64,000 bases of DNA from Pseudomonas piscis (lineage in GTDB: Bacteria; Pseudomonadota; Gammaproteobacteria; Pseudomonadales; Pseudomonadaceae): assembly GCF_009380155.1 (NCBI RefSeq), contig NZ_WHUV01000002.1:372001-436000 (forward strand). The letters run 5' to 3'. A model generated the notes under the pieces. The model searched no databases and had not been told where the DNA came from. It worked only from the letters and a program-made list of their open reading frames with translations. This document shows, piece after piece, positions 1 to 9,041 of this stretch. A program made the translations under genes and the position numbers. Every line of letters begins with the position of its first letter. Positions within the stretch are counted from its first letter, which is position 1.

Positions 1-388
1 TGTCGCCACAGAACAGCAGGCCCCGGTGGTAGTAGGCGATATGCCCCAGGGTATGGCCGGGTACCGCCAGGACCAGGAAGTCCCAGCCGAGGATGTTGAG
101 CTGGTCTTCATCGTCCAGGGCCACGTCGCGGGCGGGGATCTTCTCCCGGGCCGGGCCGTAGACCGTGGCGCCGCTATGCTGTTTCAAGCGCTCGACGCCG
201 CCGACGTGGTCGTGGTGGTGGTGGGTCACCAGGATGTCGCTCAGGCGCCAGTCCGGGTGTTGTTCCAGCCAGGCCAGTACCGGTGCCGCATCCCCCGGGT
301 CGACGACGGCGCAGCGTTGGCTGCGATGATCTTGTAACAACCAGATGTAGTTGTCGGTGAAGGCGGGCAGGGCACTGATCTGTATCAT
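1..388 (-). CDS. gloB: Hydroxyacylglutathione hydrolase (glyoxalase II), 3' end cut by window edge
   Basis: This enzyme hydrolyses S-lactoylglutathione to lactate and glutathione, the second step of methylglyoxal detoxification in the cytoplasm. About 129 N-terminal codons are visible. They begin [18 protein letters not shown] and contain the metallo-beta-lactamase signature [10 protein letters not shown] near residue 54 and the next metal-site segment [12 protein letters not shown] near residue 110. The reading frame runs off the left edge at a segment reading LLFCGD, so the C-terminal half is missing only because the window ends. The next gene, a methyltransferase, is divergent, and this arrangement is the one I know from P. 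aeruginosa. Start chosen at the ATG whose product matches the family N-terminus. Confidence 0.95.
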   Translation of the reverse strand, partial: MIQISALPAFTDNYIWLLQDHRSQRCAVVDPGDAAPVLAWLEQHPDWRLSDILVTHHHHDHVGGVERLKQHSGATVYGPAREKIPARDVALDDEDQLNILGWDFLVLAVPGHTLGHIAYYHRGLLFCGD

Positions 389-453
389 CTTCGGATTCGC
401 CAAGGGGAAAACAATGGCGCATCTTAGAACTTCCTGGCGTGTTGGAGAATGCA

Positions 454-1212
454 ATGACCGATAAAGCCTTCGCTCAGGCAGATCCCGACTGGCTGGCCCT
501 GATCAGCACGGCCCGGGACTGGCTGTCCGGGCCGCTGGGGCAATTCCTGCTGGATGAAGAGCGGCGCATGCTCGAAGAAGAACTGGGGCGGTTCTTCGGC
601 GGTTACCTGGTGCACTACGGCCCTTCGGCGCAGACCCCGCCGGCGGCGCCCCAGGTCCAGCGCAACGTTCGCCTGGGAGCTCCGTTGCCGGGGGTGGAGA
701 TCGTCTGCGAGGAGCAGGCCTGGCCCCTGAGCGAACATGCTGCCGATGTAGTGGTGCTGCAGCATGGCCTGGATTTTTCGCTGTCGCCCCATGGCCTGCT
801 GCGCGAGGCGGCCAGCAGCGTGCGTCCGGGTGGCCACCTGCTGATCGTCGGGATCAATCCCTGGAGCACCTGGGGCCTGCGCCGGGTGTTCGCCCACGAC
901 GGCTTGCGCCAGGCCCGTTGCATCGCGCCCTCGCGCGTCGGCGACTGGCTCAACCTGCTGGGCTTCGCGCTGGAGAAACGGCGCTTCGGGTGCTATCGTC
1001 CGCCGCTTGCTTCGCCAGCATGGCAGGCGCGGCTGGCCGGTTGGGAGCGCCGGGCCGGCAAATGGCAGCTATCGGGTGGTGGTTTCTACCTGCTGGTGGC
1101 GCGCAAGATCGCCGTGGGCCTGCGCCCGGTACGCCAGGTCCGGCGCGAGCCGGTGGGCAAGCTGGTGCCGCTGCCCATGGCCAAGGTCAACCGGCGCAAT
1201 AGCGAGCCCTGA
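454..1212 (+). CDS. Class I SAM-dependent methyltransferase-like protein
   Basis: A predicted 252-residue cytoplasmic protein. The middle reads like a Rossmann methyltransferase: an acidic segment [18 protein letters not shown] followed by [24 protein letters not shown], the usual motif III/IV region with the PGG turn. Motif I is weak ([16 protein letters not shown]), so the substrate and even SAM binding are inferred. An in-frame GTG lies 15 bases upstream, but the ATG at 454 has a TTGGAG ribosome site 6 bases before it and was preferred. It lies divergent from gloB and ahead of rnhA, as in P. aeruginosa. Its role is unknown; it is typically annotated only as a methyltransferase. Confidence 0.85.
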   Translation: MTDKAFAQADPDWLALISTARDWLSGPLGQFLLDEERRMLEEELGRFFGGYLVHYGPSAQTPPAAPQVQRNVRLGAPLPGVEIVCEEQAWPLSEHAADVVVLQHGLDFSLSPHGLLREAASSVRPGGHLLIVGINPWSTWGLRRVFAHDGLRQARCIAPSRVGDWLNLLGFALEKRRFGCYRPPLASPAWQARLAGWERRAGKWQLSGGGFYLLVARKIAVGLRPVRQVRREPVGKLVPLPMAKVNRRNSEP

Positions 1213-1318
1213 ACAACTGCTGCAACTCTCTCTTTATATAGATCGGCCGGGCTTGCCCGGTCTTGGCCTTGTCGGCTGTGGCTGGCGGGGCAATGGCAAT
1301 TTCTGATGGAAGGCGTGG

Positions 1319-1768
1319 ATGAGCGATAGCGTAGAAATCTTTACCGACGGTGCCTGCAAGGGCAATCCCGGCCCGGGTGGCTGGGGCGCGCTGCTGGTGT
1401 GCAAGGGCGTCGAGAAGGAGCTCTGGGGTGGCGAGGCAAATACCACCAACAACCGCATGGAGCTGCTGGCGGCGATTCGCGGCCTGCAGGAACTCAAGCG
1501 CCAGTGCGATGTACAGCTGATCACCGACTCGCAGTACGTGATGAAGGGCATCACCGAGTGGATGGTCAACTGGAAGAAGCGGGGCTGGAAGACCGCTGCC
1601 AAGGAGCCGGTGAAGAACGCCGACCTGTGGCAACAGCTGGACGAGCAGGTCAACCGGCATCAGGTCACCTGGAAATGGGTACGCGGCCATACCGGGCACC
1701 ATGGCAACGAGCGTGCCGACCAACTGGCCAACCGCGGCGTGGACGAGGTCCGTGGCAACAAGGCCTGA
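1319..1768 (+). CDS. rnhA: Ribonuclease HI
   Basis: Endonuclease that degrades the RNA strand of RNA–DNA hybrids, removing R-loops and Okazaki primers. The 149-residue length is normal for the family. All catalytic residues are visible at the E. coli positions: D10 (in [14 protein letters not shown]), E48 (NNRMEL), D70 (ITDSQYV), H124 ([10 protein letters not shown]) and D134. A ribosome site GGAAGG precedes the ATG. dnaQ follows on the same strand after about 120 bases, the common gammaproteobacterial rnhA–dnaQ pairing, although in E. coli the two are divergent. Confidence 0.98.
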   Translation: MSDSVEIFTDGACKGNPGPGGWGALLVCKGVEKELWGGEANTTNNRMELLAAIRGLQELKRQCDVQLITDSQYVMKGITEWMVNWKKRGWKTAAKEPVKNADLWQQLDEQVNRHQVTWKWVRGHTGHHGNERADQLANRGVDEVRGNKA

Positions 1769-1891
1769 TGGCTGTCGTCCTGCCGTTCGCTGCACTCATG
1801 TGCGCTGGGCCGGCCTTGCCGCGCCTGTGCGCCGTCCCCGGGCGGGGCGTGCTAAAATCCCGCCCTTTGCCAGATTGAGAACTGACCACTG

Positions 1892-2638
1892 ATGGCCAAC
1901 AGATCTATTGTCCTCGATACCGAAACCACCGGTATGCCGGTGACCGACGGCCACCGGATCATTGAAATCGGTGGCGTCGAGTTGATTGGCCGACGCCTGA
2001 CCGGGCGTCACTTCCACGTCTACCTGCAACCTGATCGCGAGAGCGACGAGGGCGCCATCGGCGTCCACGGCATCACCAACGAATTCCTGGTGGGCAAGCC
2101 GCGTTTCGCCGAAGTGGCCGATGAGTTCTTCGAATTCATCAAGGGCGCGCAGCTGATCATCCACAACGCGGCGTTCGACGTTGGCTTCATCAACAACGAA
2201 TTCGCCTTGCTGGGCCAGCATGAGCGGGCCGACATCACCCAGCATTGCAGCATCCTCGATACCTTGCTGATGGCCCGCGAGCGGCACCCGGGCCAGCGCA
2301 ACAGCCTCGACGCCTTGTGCAAGCGCTATGGCGTCGACAACTCCGGCCGTGAGCTGCACGGCGCCTTGCTCGACTCGGAGATCCTCGCCGACGTCTACCT
2401 GACAATGACCGGCGGCCAGACCAGCCTGTCCCTGGCCGGCAATGGCGCCGATGGTGGTACGGACGAGGGTGGCGCCCGGGCTTCGGCGATCCGCCGCCTG
2501 GCAGCCGACCGTCCGCGTGGACGGATCATCATGGCCAGTGAGACCGAGCTGGCCGAGCACCAGGCCCGCCTGGAAGCCATCGCCAAATCCGCTGGCGGCC
2601 CGGCGCTCTGGACCCAACTGCTCGAAACCCAGCATTGA
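1892..2638 (+). CDS. dnaQ: DNA polymerase III epsilon subunit (3'-5' proofreading exonuclease)
   Basis: Proofreading subunit of the replicative polymerase core. The 248-residue protein begins with the DEDDh ExoI motif LDTETTG (D9, E11). ExoII is seen at HNAAFD (D96) and ExoIII at H156 and D161 (HGALLDSEILADVY). The C-terminal tail after about residue 185 is the flexible part that binds the polymerase alpha subunit in known homologues. An REP-like inverted pair starts three bases after the stop codon and may act as the 3' hairpin of this transcript. Confidence 0.97.
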   Translation: MANRSIVLDTETTGMPVTDGHRIIEIGGVELIGRRLTGRHFHVYLQPDRESDEGAIGVHGITNEFLVGKPRFAEVADEFFEFIKGAQLIIHNAAFDVGFINNEFALLGQHERADITQHCSILDTLLMARERHPGQRNSLDALCKRYGVDNSGRELHGALLDSEILADVYLTMTGGQTSLSLAGNGADGGTDEGGARASAIRRLAADRPRGRIIMASETELAEHQARLEAIAKSAGGPALWTQLLETQH

Positions 2639-2640
2639 TC

Positions 2641-2684
2641 CTGTAGCCGCTGTCGCAGCCTCTTGGGTGCCGCAGCGGCTCCAG
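2641..2684. repeat. REP-like inverted pair behind dnaQ
   Basis: Two oppositely oriented copies of a short motif: AGCCGCTG at 2645–2652 and its exact complement CAGCGGCT at 2673–2680. The left copy, CTGTAGCCGCTGTCGCAG, matches the sequence at 6613–6630 at 16 of 18 positions and the right arm of the element at 48.5 kb. It fits the palindromic REP/REPIN repeats common between genes in fluorescent pseudomonads. It could also stabilise or end the dnaQ transcript, but no T-tract follows. Confidence 0.6.
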
Positions 2685-2810
2685 TCGGTTGTTGTTCCAG
2701 TGCGACGTTTTGTTACAGGGTGTCCCCACCCGGGGTGACACGCCAGCCGTGCAGCTTCTACCCTGAGTCCATTGGCGGGGCCTACCCGTCGCCTCAGGAC
2801 TTGCCGCCCC

Positions 2811-5066
2811 ATGTATAAAGACCTGCAGTTTCCGATCCTGATCGTGCACCGTGATATCAAGGCCGACACGGTCGCGGGGGACCGGGTGCGGGGCATCGCC
2901 CGGGAGCTGGAAAAGGATGGCTTCAGCATCTTTTCCGCGGTGGACTATGCCGAGGGCCGGTTGGTGGCCTCCACCCATCACGGCCTGGCCTGCATGTTGA
3001 TCGCCGCCGAGGGGGCGGGGGAGAACACCCACCTGCTGCAGAACATGGTGGAGTTGATTCGCCTGGCCCGGGTCCGGGCGCCGCTGCTGCCGATCTTCGC
3101 CCTGGGCGAGCAGGTGACCCTGGAAAACGCTCCCGCCGATGCCATGAGCGAACTCAACCAGCTGCGCGGCATCCTCTACCTGTTCGAGGACACCGTGCCG
3201 TTCCTGGCCCGGCAAGTGGCCCGTGCTGCACGGGGTTACCTGGATGGCCTGTTGCCGCCATTCTTCAAGGCCCTGGTGCAACACACCGCCGACTCCAACT
3301 ATTCCTGGCACACCCCGGGCCACGGTGGTGGCGTGGCCTATCGCAAGAGCGCGGTGGGGCAGGCGTTCCACCAGTTCTTCGGTGAGAACACCCTGCGTTC
3401 GGACCTCTCGGTATCGGTGCCGGAGCTGGGCTCGCTGCTCGACCATACCGGGCCCCTGGCGGAAGCCGAGGCCCGCGCGGCGCGCAATTTCGGCGCCGAC
3501 CACACCTTCTTCGTGATCAATGGCACCTCCACGGCCAACAAGATCGTCTGGCATTCCATGGTCGGTCGCGATGACCTGGTGCTGGTGGACCGCAACTGCC
3601 ACAAGTCGGTGCTGCATTCGATCATCATGACCGGGGCGATCCCGTTGTACCTGTGCCCGGAGCGCAACGAACTGGGGATCATCGGCCCGATCCCGCTGAG
3701 CGAGTTCAGCGTCGAGTCGATCCGGGCCAAGATCGACGCCAGTGCGCTGACCCGCGGCCGGGCACCCAAGGTCAAGCTGGCGGTGATCACCAACTCGACC
3801 TACGACGGCCTGTGCTACAACGCCGAGTTGATCAAGCAGAGCCTGGGCAACAGCGTCGAGGTGCTGCACTTCGACGAGGCCTGGTACGCCTATGCGGCGT
3901 TCCACGAATTTTTCGCCGGTCGCTACGGCATGGGCACCTCGCGTTCGGCCGACAGTCCACTGGTGTTCACCACCCACTCGACCCACAAGCTGCTGGCCGC
4001 CTTCAGCCAGGCGTCGATGATCCATGTGCAGGACGGCGGGGCCCGGCAACTGGATCGTGATCGTTTCAACGAAGCCTTCATGATGCACATCTCCACGTCG
4101 CCGCAGTACAGCATCATGGCTTCGCTGGACGTGGCCTCGGCGATGATGGAGGGGCCGGCCGGCCGCTCGTTGCTGCAAGAGATGTTCGACGAGGCCCTGA
4201 GCTTCCGCCGCGCCCTGGCCAACCTGCGGCAGAACATCGCCGCCGATGACTGGTGGTTCTCGGTCTGGCAACCGGAGCGGGTCGAGGGCATCGACCAGGT
4301 ACGCACCGTCGACTGGCTGCTGGAGCCCGAGGGCGAGTGGCACGGCTTTGCCGGTGTCACCGACGACTACGTGCTGCTCGACCCGATCAAGGTGACCCTG
4401 GTCATGCCCGGCCTGACCGCGGGTGGCGCCTTGAGCGAGCGCGGGATTCCGGCGGCGGTGGTCAGTAAGTTCCTCTGGGAGCGTGGGCTGGTGGTGGAGA
4501 AGACCGGCCTGTATTCGTTCCTGGTGCTGTTCTCCATGGGCATCACCAAGGGCAAGTGGAGCACCTTGCTCACCGAGTTGCTGGAGTTCAAGCGCAGCTA
4601 CGACGCCAATGCCAGCCTGGCCGGGTGCCTGCCCAGCGTCGCCAGCCAGGACCTGCAGCGCTACCAGGGCATGGGCCTGCAAGACTTGTGCGACCAGTTG
4701 CATGCCTGCTATCGCAGCAACGCCACCGCCAAGCATTTGCGGCGCATGTACACGGTACTGCCGGAGGTGGCGATGAAACCCGCCGATGCCTATGACCACC
4801 TGGTGCGCGGCGATGTCGAGGCGGTGTCCATCGATCAGTTGCAGGGCCGCATCGCCGCAGTGATGTTGGTGCCTTATCCGCCGGGCATCCCATTGATCAT
4901 GCCCGGCGAACGTTTTACCGAGTCCACCCGTTCGATCATCGACTACCTGGCGTTCGCCCGGGATTTCGACAGTCGCTTCCCCGGGTTCGTCGCCGATGTG
5001 CACGGCCTGCAACATGAGGACCTGGGCAATGGCCGGCAGTACACCGTCGATTGCGTCCGGGAGTGA
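2811..5066 (+). CDS. ldcA: Lysine/arginine/ornithine decarboxylase, LdcA-like (PLP, fold type I)
   Basis: Large inducible-type basic amino-acid decarboxylase. The 751-residue product has an N-terminal receiver-like 'wing' domain (FPILIVHRDIKAD), then the PLP-binding core. The PLP lysine is K393 in HSTHKLLAAFSQ, and SWHTPGHGGGVAY near residue 166 is the family signature. Length and neighbours match PA1818 of P. aeruginosa, which is a lysine decarboxylase in an arginine-controlled lysine catabolic route; substrate choice here is inferred. The ATG at 2811 was preferred to an upstream in-frame TTG at 2772 because it gives the family N-terminus. A GNAT acetyltransferase follows 14 bases after the stop, so the two are probably co-transcribed. 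Confidence 0.9.
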   Translation: MYKDLQFPILIVHRDIKADTVAGDRVRGIARELEKDGFSIFSAVDYAEGRLVASTHHGLACMLIAAEGAGENTHLLQNMVELIRLARVRAPLLPIFALGEQVTLENAPADAMSELNQLRGILYLFEDTVPFLARQVARAARGYLDGLLPPFFKALVQHTADSNYSWHTPGHGGGVAYRKSAVGQAFHQFFGENTLRSDLSVSVPELGSLLDHTGPLAEAEARAARNFGADHTFFVINGTSTANKIVWHSMVGRDDLVLVDRNCHKSVLHSIIMTGAIPLYLCPERNELGIIGPIPLSEFSVESIRAKIDASALTRGRAPKVKLAVITNSTYDGLCYNAELIKQSLGNSVEVLHFDEAWYAYAAFHEFFAGRYGMGTSRSADSPLVFTTHSTHKLLAAFSQASMIHVQDGGARQLDRDRFNEAFMMHISTSPQYSIMASLDVASAMMEGPAGRSLLQEMFDEALSFRRALANLRQNIAADDWWFSVWQPERVEGIDQVRTVDWLLEPEGEWHGFAGVTDDYVLLDPIKVTLVMPGLTAGGALSERGIPAAVVSKFLWERGLVVEKTGLYSFLVLFSMGITKGKWSTLLTELLEFKRSYDANASLAGCLPSVASQDLQRYQGMGLQDLCDQLHACYRSNATAKHLRRMYTVLPEVAMKPADAYDHLVRGDVEAVSIDQLQGRIAAVMLVPYPPGIPLIMPGERFTESTRSIIDYLAFARDFDSRFPGFVADVHGLQHEDLGNGRQYTVDCVRE

Positions 5067-5080
5067 GGAGAGCAGTACCC

Positions 5081-5653
5081 ATGCAGCCAGCATTCTGCCC
5101 GCATCCGGGGCTCGCGGTCCGTGTCGCCGATGCCGGGTTCGCGGCCTATGTCAACGACAGCGATTTCAGTTTCCAGGTCGAGGCCTACGCCGAGGCCGAA
5201 CGCGACGTGGCGGTGGCCAGTTGGCCATTGCGCCAGGTGGTGCCTTATCGCAAGTGCTACGGCATCGACCCGGAGGAGTTCAGCAGCTACCGCAATGCTC
5301 CGGGCAGCGAGGTGTTCATGGCATACCTGGATGGGCATCCGGTGGGGCATGTGGTGGTCAGCACCAACTGGAACGGTTATGGCCATATCGATGAACTGGC
5401 GGTGCATGCCCCGGCGCGGCGCCATGGGGTGGCCAGGGCCCTGCTGGAGGTGGCGCAGTTCTGGAGCCGCAAGAAGGGCCTGCCGGGGGTAATGCTGGAA
5501 ACCCAGAACAACAACCTTGGCGCCTGCCGCTTGTACGAGCGTTGCGGCTACGTGGTGGGCGGCGTGGATCATTTGCGTTATCGCGGCATCGATCCGCAGA
5601 CCGCTGAAACGGCGATCTTCTGGTACCTGCTGTTCGCCGAAGAGCCAGCCTAG
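5081..5653 (+). CDS. GNAT family N-acetyltransferase
   Basis: A 190-residue acetyl-CoA-dependent acetyltransferase of unknown substrate. The GNAT core is clear: YGHIDELAVHAPARRHGVAR holds the acetyl-CoA pyrophosphate loop (R-R-H-G-V-A), followed by MLETQNNNLGACRLYERCGY, the usual motif B. A GAGGAG ribosome site lies 10 bases upstream of the ATG; an earlier in-frame TTG at 5051 is less likely. It follows the decarboxylase with a 14-base gap, so acting on a polyamine or amino-acid product of that enzyme is a reasonable but untested guess. Its stop codon overlaps the convergent LysR stop by four bases. Confidence 0.9.
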   Translation: MQPAFCPHPGLAVRVADAGFAAYVNDSDFSFQVEAYAEAERDVAVASWPLRQVVPYRKCYGIDPEEFSSYRNAPGSEVFMAYLDGHPVGHVVVSTNWNGYGHIDELAVHAPARRHGVARALLEVAQFWSRKKGLPGVMLETQNNNLGACRLYERCGYVVGGVDHLRYRGIDPQTAETAIFWYLLFAEEPA

Positions 5654-6543
5654 CCTGCCAGCAACGCCGTGGCCTGTTCGGCCAGCAATTCCAGCAGGGC
5701 ATTGAGCAGGGGCGAGCTGTCGCTGCCCTGGCGGCGCAAGGCGTAGAGGGTGACGCCCACGGGCGGCGACAAGGGGCTGATGTCGAGCCCCGAGCCCCGG
5801 GCCCCGGCGGCGGTGAACGGGTCGACGATGGCCAGGCCTTCGCCGGCTTCCACCAGGCTGCGCATCATCTGGTAGGTCTGGACCCGGGTCTGGATCACCG
5901 GGCTGGGCCGCAGGTTCTGCAACTTGCCGGCCAGGACCGCGCTCAGCGGGTCGTGTCCCTCCAGGCCAACCATGGCCTGGCCGGCCAGGTCCTGCAGGGA
6001 CACGTATTTCTGCTTGGCCTGCAACCAGCCATGGGGCGCCAGCAGGAACAGCTTGCCCTGGGCCAGGGCCTGGCTGTGGATGTCCGGATGTTCGGGGTCA
6101 TGCAGGCTCAGGCCCAGGTCGCAATCGCGCAGCAGCAGGCTGTCGATGATCTCTCGGGTGTTCTGGCACAGGAGGCTGCACGGCGTATCGGCGAAGCGCC
6201 GGCGCAGGGCGGCGATGCATTGGGGCAACAGTTGCTGGACCAAGGGGGCGGTGCCGACGATGCGCAAAGGCGGCGCCTGGTGGAACCTCAGGCTGTCGGC
6301 CAGGCGTTGCACTGGTTCGAAGGCGTCATAGACCCGGATGATTGCGCCCTGCAGCTCTCGCGCTTCGCGGGTGGCCTGCAGGCGTCCGCGCACACTGGCG
6401 AACAACATGAAGCCCAGCTGGCTTTCCGCATCGCGCAGCAGGGCCTCGACTTCGGCCACCGATAATTGCAGCAATTGGGCGGCAGTGCCCAGGTGGGCGG
6501 TTTGCAGGAGCGCCTGAATCACTTCGATATGACGTAAACGCAT
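5650..6543 (-). CDS. LysR family transcriptional regulator
   Basis: A 297-residue regulator. Residues 1–60 form the winged helix-turn-helix (MRLRHIEVIQALLQTAHLGTAAQLLQLS...), and residues from about 90 form a periplasmic-binding-protein-like effector domain (PLRIVGTAPLVQQLLPQCIAALR, later VEAGEGLAIVDPFTA). The DNA-binding half is somewhat divergent: the usual SQPALS recognition helix reads LSVAEVEALLRDAE. It converges on the acetyltransferase gene with overlapping stops, so its targets are not evident from layout; it may control the ldcA–GNAT pair or an unlinked gene. Ligand unknown. Confidence 0.93.
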   Translation of the reverse strand: MRLRHIEVIQALLQTAHLGTAAQLLQLSVAEVEALLRDAESQLGFMLFASVRGRLQATREARELQGAIIRVYDAFEPVQRLADSLRFHQAPPLRIVGTAPLVQQLLPQCIAALRRRFADTPCSLLCQNTREIIDSLLLRDCDLGLSLHDPEHPDIHSQALAQGKLFLLAPHGWLQAKQKYVSLQDLAGQAMVGLEGHDPLSAVLAGKLQNLRPSPVIQTRVQTYQMMRSLVEAGEGLAIVDPFTAAGARGSGLDISPLSPPVGVTLYALRRQGSDSSPLLNALLELLAEQATALLAG

Positions 6544-6612
6544 GCTTGAAATCCATATCCAGCCGGTTAGGGACGCAAGCGTCGAATCCTACCCCAAGTC
6601 TGCGCCCGGAAT

Positions 6613-6630
6613 CTGTAGCGGTTGTCGCAG
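6613..6630 (+). repeat. Single REP-like motif
   Basis: CTGTAGCGGTTGTCGCAG matches the copy after dnaQ at 16 of 18 positions. No inverted partner is evident within the next 60 bases. It lies in the 134-base gap between the LysR start and the 3' end of a small minus-strand gene, where nothing else was recognised. Confidence 0.45.
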
Positions 6631-6677
6631 GGGCAGGCCGGGGCAGACGCCCGGCGCGGGAGGAGGGGGATCGCAGG

Positions 6678-6914
6678 TCAGGGAGTCACGGGAGAGTCGG
6701 GTTCGCGCACCAGGGTCACGTCCAGTTGCACCAGCAGGAAGTTGTCGTCGTCGAGCTTGCGCACCCGATCGCCGATGGCCAGGCGGTAGGTGGTCACGGG
6801 TTCCGCGCTGGCCTCGCCATCTTGCGCTGGCATGGATTCCTGGAATTCATGGACGGAATACACCCGCCCCTCGGCATCTCTTGCATGGAATTGTCCGACA
6901 AGTACTTCTGCCAT
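6678..6914 (-). CDS. Small conserved-type hypothetical protein (78 aa)
   Basis: Begins MAEVLVGQFHARDAEGRVYSV and ends DVTLVREPDSPVTP. The composition is soluble and acidic, with alternating beta-type segments (TYRLAIGDRVRKLDDDNFLLVQLDVTLV) and no signal peptide or membrane span. The start was set at the ATG at 6914 because an AGAGG lies upstream and the open frame further upstream looks non-coding. It is divergent from the flavin reductase gene, about 180 bases away. I do not recognise its function. Confidence 0.7.
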   Translation of the reverse strand: MAEVLVGQFHARDAEGRVYSVHEFQESMPAQDGEASAEPVTTYRLAIGDRVRKLDDDNFLLVQLDVTLVREPDSPVTP

Positions 6915-7091
6915 CTTTTTAGAGCCTCTGGAGATAGAACACGCAAATTTCGGTGCTGTAGACCCGGGGGACCGGGCGGAAGTTTTACCCAGGGGAAAAA
7001 ATATTAAAGAGCGCCTGGCGTCGGGGTAGCAGAGTCCGCCTTGGCTCATCTATAACTAGCACTTCCCCCAAGCCAACGGTTGGAAACTCCA

Positions 7092-7649
7092 ATGAGCAAT
7101 GTCTACAAGGTTGCAGTACTGGTCGGCAGTTTGAGAAAGCAGTCCCTGAACCGCAAGGTTGCCTTGACCCTGGCTGAGCTGGCCCCGGCCAATCTCCAGC
7201 TGAACATTGTCGAGATCGGCGACTTGCCGTTCTACAACGAGGATATCGAGGCGACTCCCCCGGCCAGCTACGTGGCGTTTCGCCAACGGATCGTCGAGGC
7301 CGATGCGGTGCTGTTCGTGACTCCCGAGTACAACCGTTCAGTGCCGGCGGTGCTGAAGAATGCCATCGACGTCGGCTCGCGCCCCTATGGCAAGAACAAC
7401 TGGAGCGGCAAGCCGGGGGCGGTGATCAGCGTGTCCCCGGGGGCCATCGGCGGTTTTGGCGCCAATCATCATTTGCGCCAGTCCCTGGTGTTCTTGAATG
7501 TGCCGTGCATGCAGCAGCCCGAGGCCTACATGGGCGGCGCCGGTTCCGCATTCGATGAGTCCGGCAAGCTGGCGGAGGCCACCCGGCCATTCCTCCAGGG
7601 TTTCATCAACGCCTTCGGCCAGTGGGTCGAGCAACAGAAGCGCACCTGA
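7092..7649 (+). CDS. NAD(P)H-dependent FMN reductase / quinone or chromate reductase-like flavoprotein
   Basis: A 185-residue flavodoxin-fold enzyme. The FMN phosphate loop is LVGSLRKQSLNRK (residues ~9–21), and the second signature is PEYNRSVPAVLKNAIDVGSRP near residue 82. This class uses NAD(P)H to reduce FMN, quinones or chromate two electrons at a time; I cannot choose among substrates. It is shorter than ArsH and lacks the ArsH N-terminal extension. The ATG at 7092 was preferred to an in-frame TTG at 7080. An ArsB-type permease gene follows about 100 bases downstream on the same strand. Confidence 0.92.
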   Translation: MSNVYKVAVLVGSLRKQSLNRKVALTLAELAPANLQLNIVEIGDLPFYNEDIEATPPASYVAFRQRIVEADAVLFVTPEYNRSVPAVLKNAIDVGSRPYGKNNWSGKPGAVISVSPGAIGGFGANHHLRQSLVFLNVPCMQQPEAYMGGAGSAFDESGKLAEATRPFLQGFINAFGQWVEQQKRT

Positions 7650-7751
7650 GTTCCCCCCAGTGTGGCGGTCCCGGCTTTGGAAAAGGCCGGGCCGTCCCCC
7701 TCAAGCCCCGCCCTTGGGGTTTGCCCGCGAGCCACGGATGCCTGCCAAGAC

Positions 7752-9035
7752 ATGCTGATTGCCGTAGCGATCTTCCTGCTGACCATCATCCTGGTGATCT
7801 GGCAGCCCCGAGGGCTGGGCGTGGGCTGGAGTGCAATGGGCGGCGCGCTGCTGGCGTTGCTCTGCGGAACGGTGCAGCTCGCCGATATCCCGGTGGTATG
7901 GCAGATCATCTGGAATGCCACCGGCACTTTCGTCGCCTTGATCATCATCAGCCTGTTGCTGGACGAGGCTGGTTTCTTCGCCTGGGCCGCGTTGCACGTG
8001 GCGCGTTGGGGGCAGGGCAAGGGCCGCCGGCTGTTCGCCTGGATGGTGTCGCTCGGGGCGCTGGTCTCGGCGCTGTTCGCCAACGATGGCGCGGCGCTGA
8101 TCCTGACGCCCATCGTCATCTCCATGCTCCTGGCCTTGCACTTTTCCAGGGCGGCGACCCTGGCCTTCGTCATGGGGGCCGGGTTCATAGCCGATACCGC
8201 GAGCCTGCCGCTGGTGGTGTCGAACCTGGTGAACATCGTTTGCGCCGACTTCTTCGGTATCGGTTTCAACCGCTACGCCGCAGTGATGCTGCCGGTGAAC
8301 CTGGTAAGCGTCGTCGCCACCCTGGGGGTGTTGCTGTGGTTCTTTGGCCGGGACATTCCCCAGGCCTATGACCCACGGCAACTGGCCGACCCGGCGAGCG
8401 CCATTCACGATCGCGGCACCTTTTTCGCCGGCTGGTGGGTGCTGTTGATCCTGCTGCTGGGCTGCTTCGCTCTGGAACCCCTGGGCATTCCCATCAGCGC
8501 CATTTCGGCGGGCTGCGCTTGCCTGTTGTTGATGGTGGCTGCCCGGGGCCAGAGGATTTCCACGCGCAAGGTACTTAAGGAGGCCCCGTGGCAGATCGTG
8601 CTGTTCTCCCTGGGCATGTACTTGGTGGTGTACGGCTTACGTAACGCCGGGCTCACCACGCACCTGGCCGGCTGGCTGGACGCTTTCGCCGCCGGCGGGG
8701 TCTGGGGCGCAGCGCTGGGCACCGGGCTGCTGGCGGCAGGCTTGTCGTCGGTGATGAACAATCTGCCGGCAGTGCTGGTCGGCGCCTTGTCCATCGATGC
8801 CAGCCAGGCCACGGGCGTGGTCAGGGAGGCGATGATCTACGCCAACGTGATCGGCAGCGACCTGGGGCCCAAGATCACCCCCATAGGTAGCCTGGCGACC
8901 TTGCTCTGGCTGCATGTGCTGGACCGCAAGGGCATTCATGTCGGCTGGGGTTACTACCTGCGGGTCGGGATAGTGCTGACCCTGCCGGTGTTGCTGGTGA
9001 CCCTGGCGGCGCTGGCCCTGCGCCTGTTGCTCTGA
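7752..9035 (+). CDS. arsB: ArsB/NhaD-type arsenite/antimonite efflux permease
   Basis: A 427-residue inner-membrane transporter with roughly 11–12 hydrophobic spans. Family hallmarks are [21 protein letters not shown] near residue 110, a second related half with [16 protein letters not shown] near residue 335, and the terminal [21 protein letters not shown]. The length matches E. coli ArsB, which exports arsenite or antimonite using the proton gradient. No arsR regulator or arsC reductase is nearby, so substrate and control are inferred from family alone. The ATG at 7752 is used; the reading frame extends upstream, but that part is not ArsB-like. It ends 6 bases from the convergent DUF1853 gene. 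Confidence 0.85.
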   Translation: MLIAVAIFLLTIILVIWQPRGLGVGWSAMGGALLALLCGTVQLADIPVVWQIIWNATGTFVALIIISLLLDEAGFFAWAALHVARWGQGKGRRLFAWMVSLGALVSALFANDGAALILTPIVISMLLALHFSRAATLAFVMGAGFIADTASLPLVVSNLVNIVCADFFGIGFNRYAAVMLPVNLVSVVATLGVLLWFFGRDIPQAYDPRQLADPASAIHDRGTFFAGWWVLLILLLGCFALEPLGIPISAISAGCACLLLMVAARGQRISTRKVLKEAPWQIVLFSLGMYLVVYGLRNAGLTTHLAGWLDAFAAGGVWGAALGTGLLAAGLSSVMNNLPAVLVGALSIDASQATGVVREAMIYANVIGSDLGPKITPIGSLATLLWLHVLDRKGIHVGWGYYLRVGIVLTLPVLLVTLAALALRLLL

Positions 9036-9041
9036 GGCCGG

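Noticed and set aside
427..455. GAACTT at 427–432 as an AlgU promoter for the methyltransferase gene
   Set aside because: The corresponding -10 position reads TGCAA and would overlap the start codon.
2652..2667. TGTCGC upstream of ldcA as an ArgR half-site
   Set aside because: The AA expected eight bases later is absent and the sequence is part of an REP-like repeat found elsewhere in the window.
2529..5093. An 854-codon open frame on the minus strand opposite the decarboxylase gene, and similar long antisense frames opposite pepN, the RND transporter, treS and glgB
   Set aside because: These arise from the strong G/C bias at third codon positions of the genuine genes. Their translations are rich in H, Q, R and G with no recognisable domain, and the sense genes have full family signatures.
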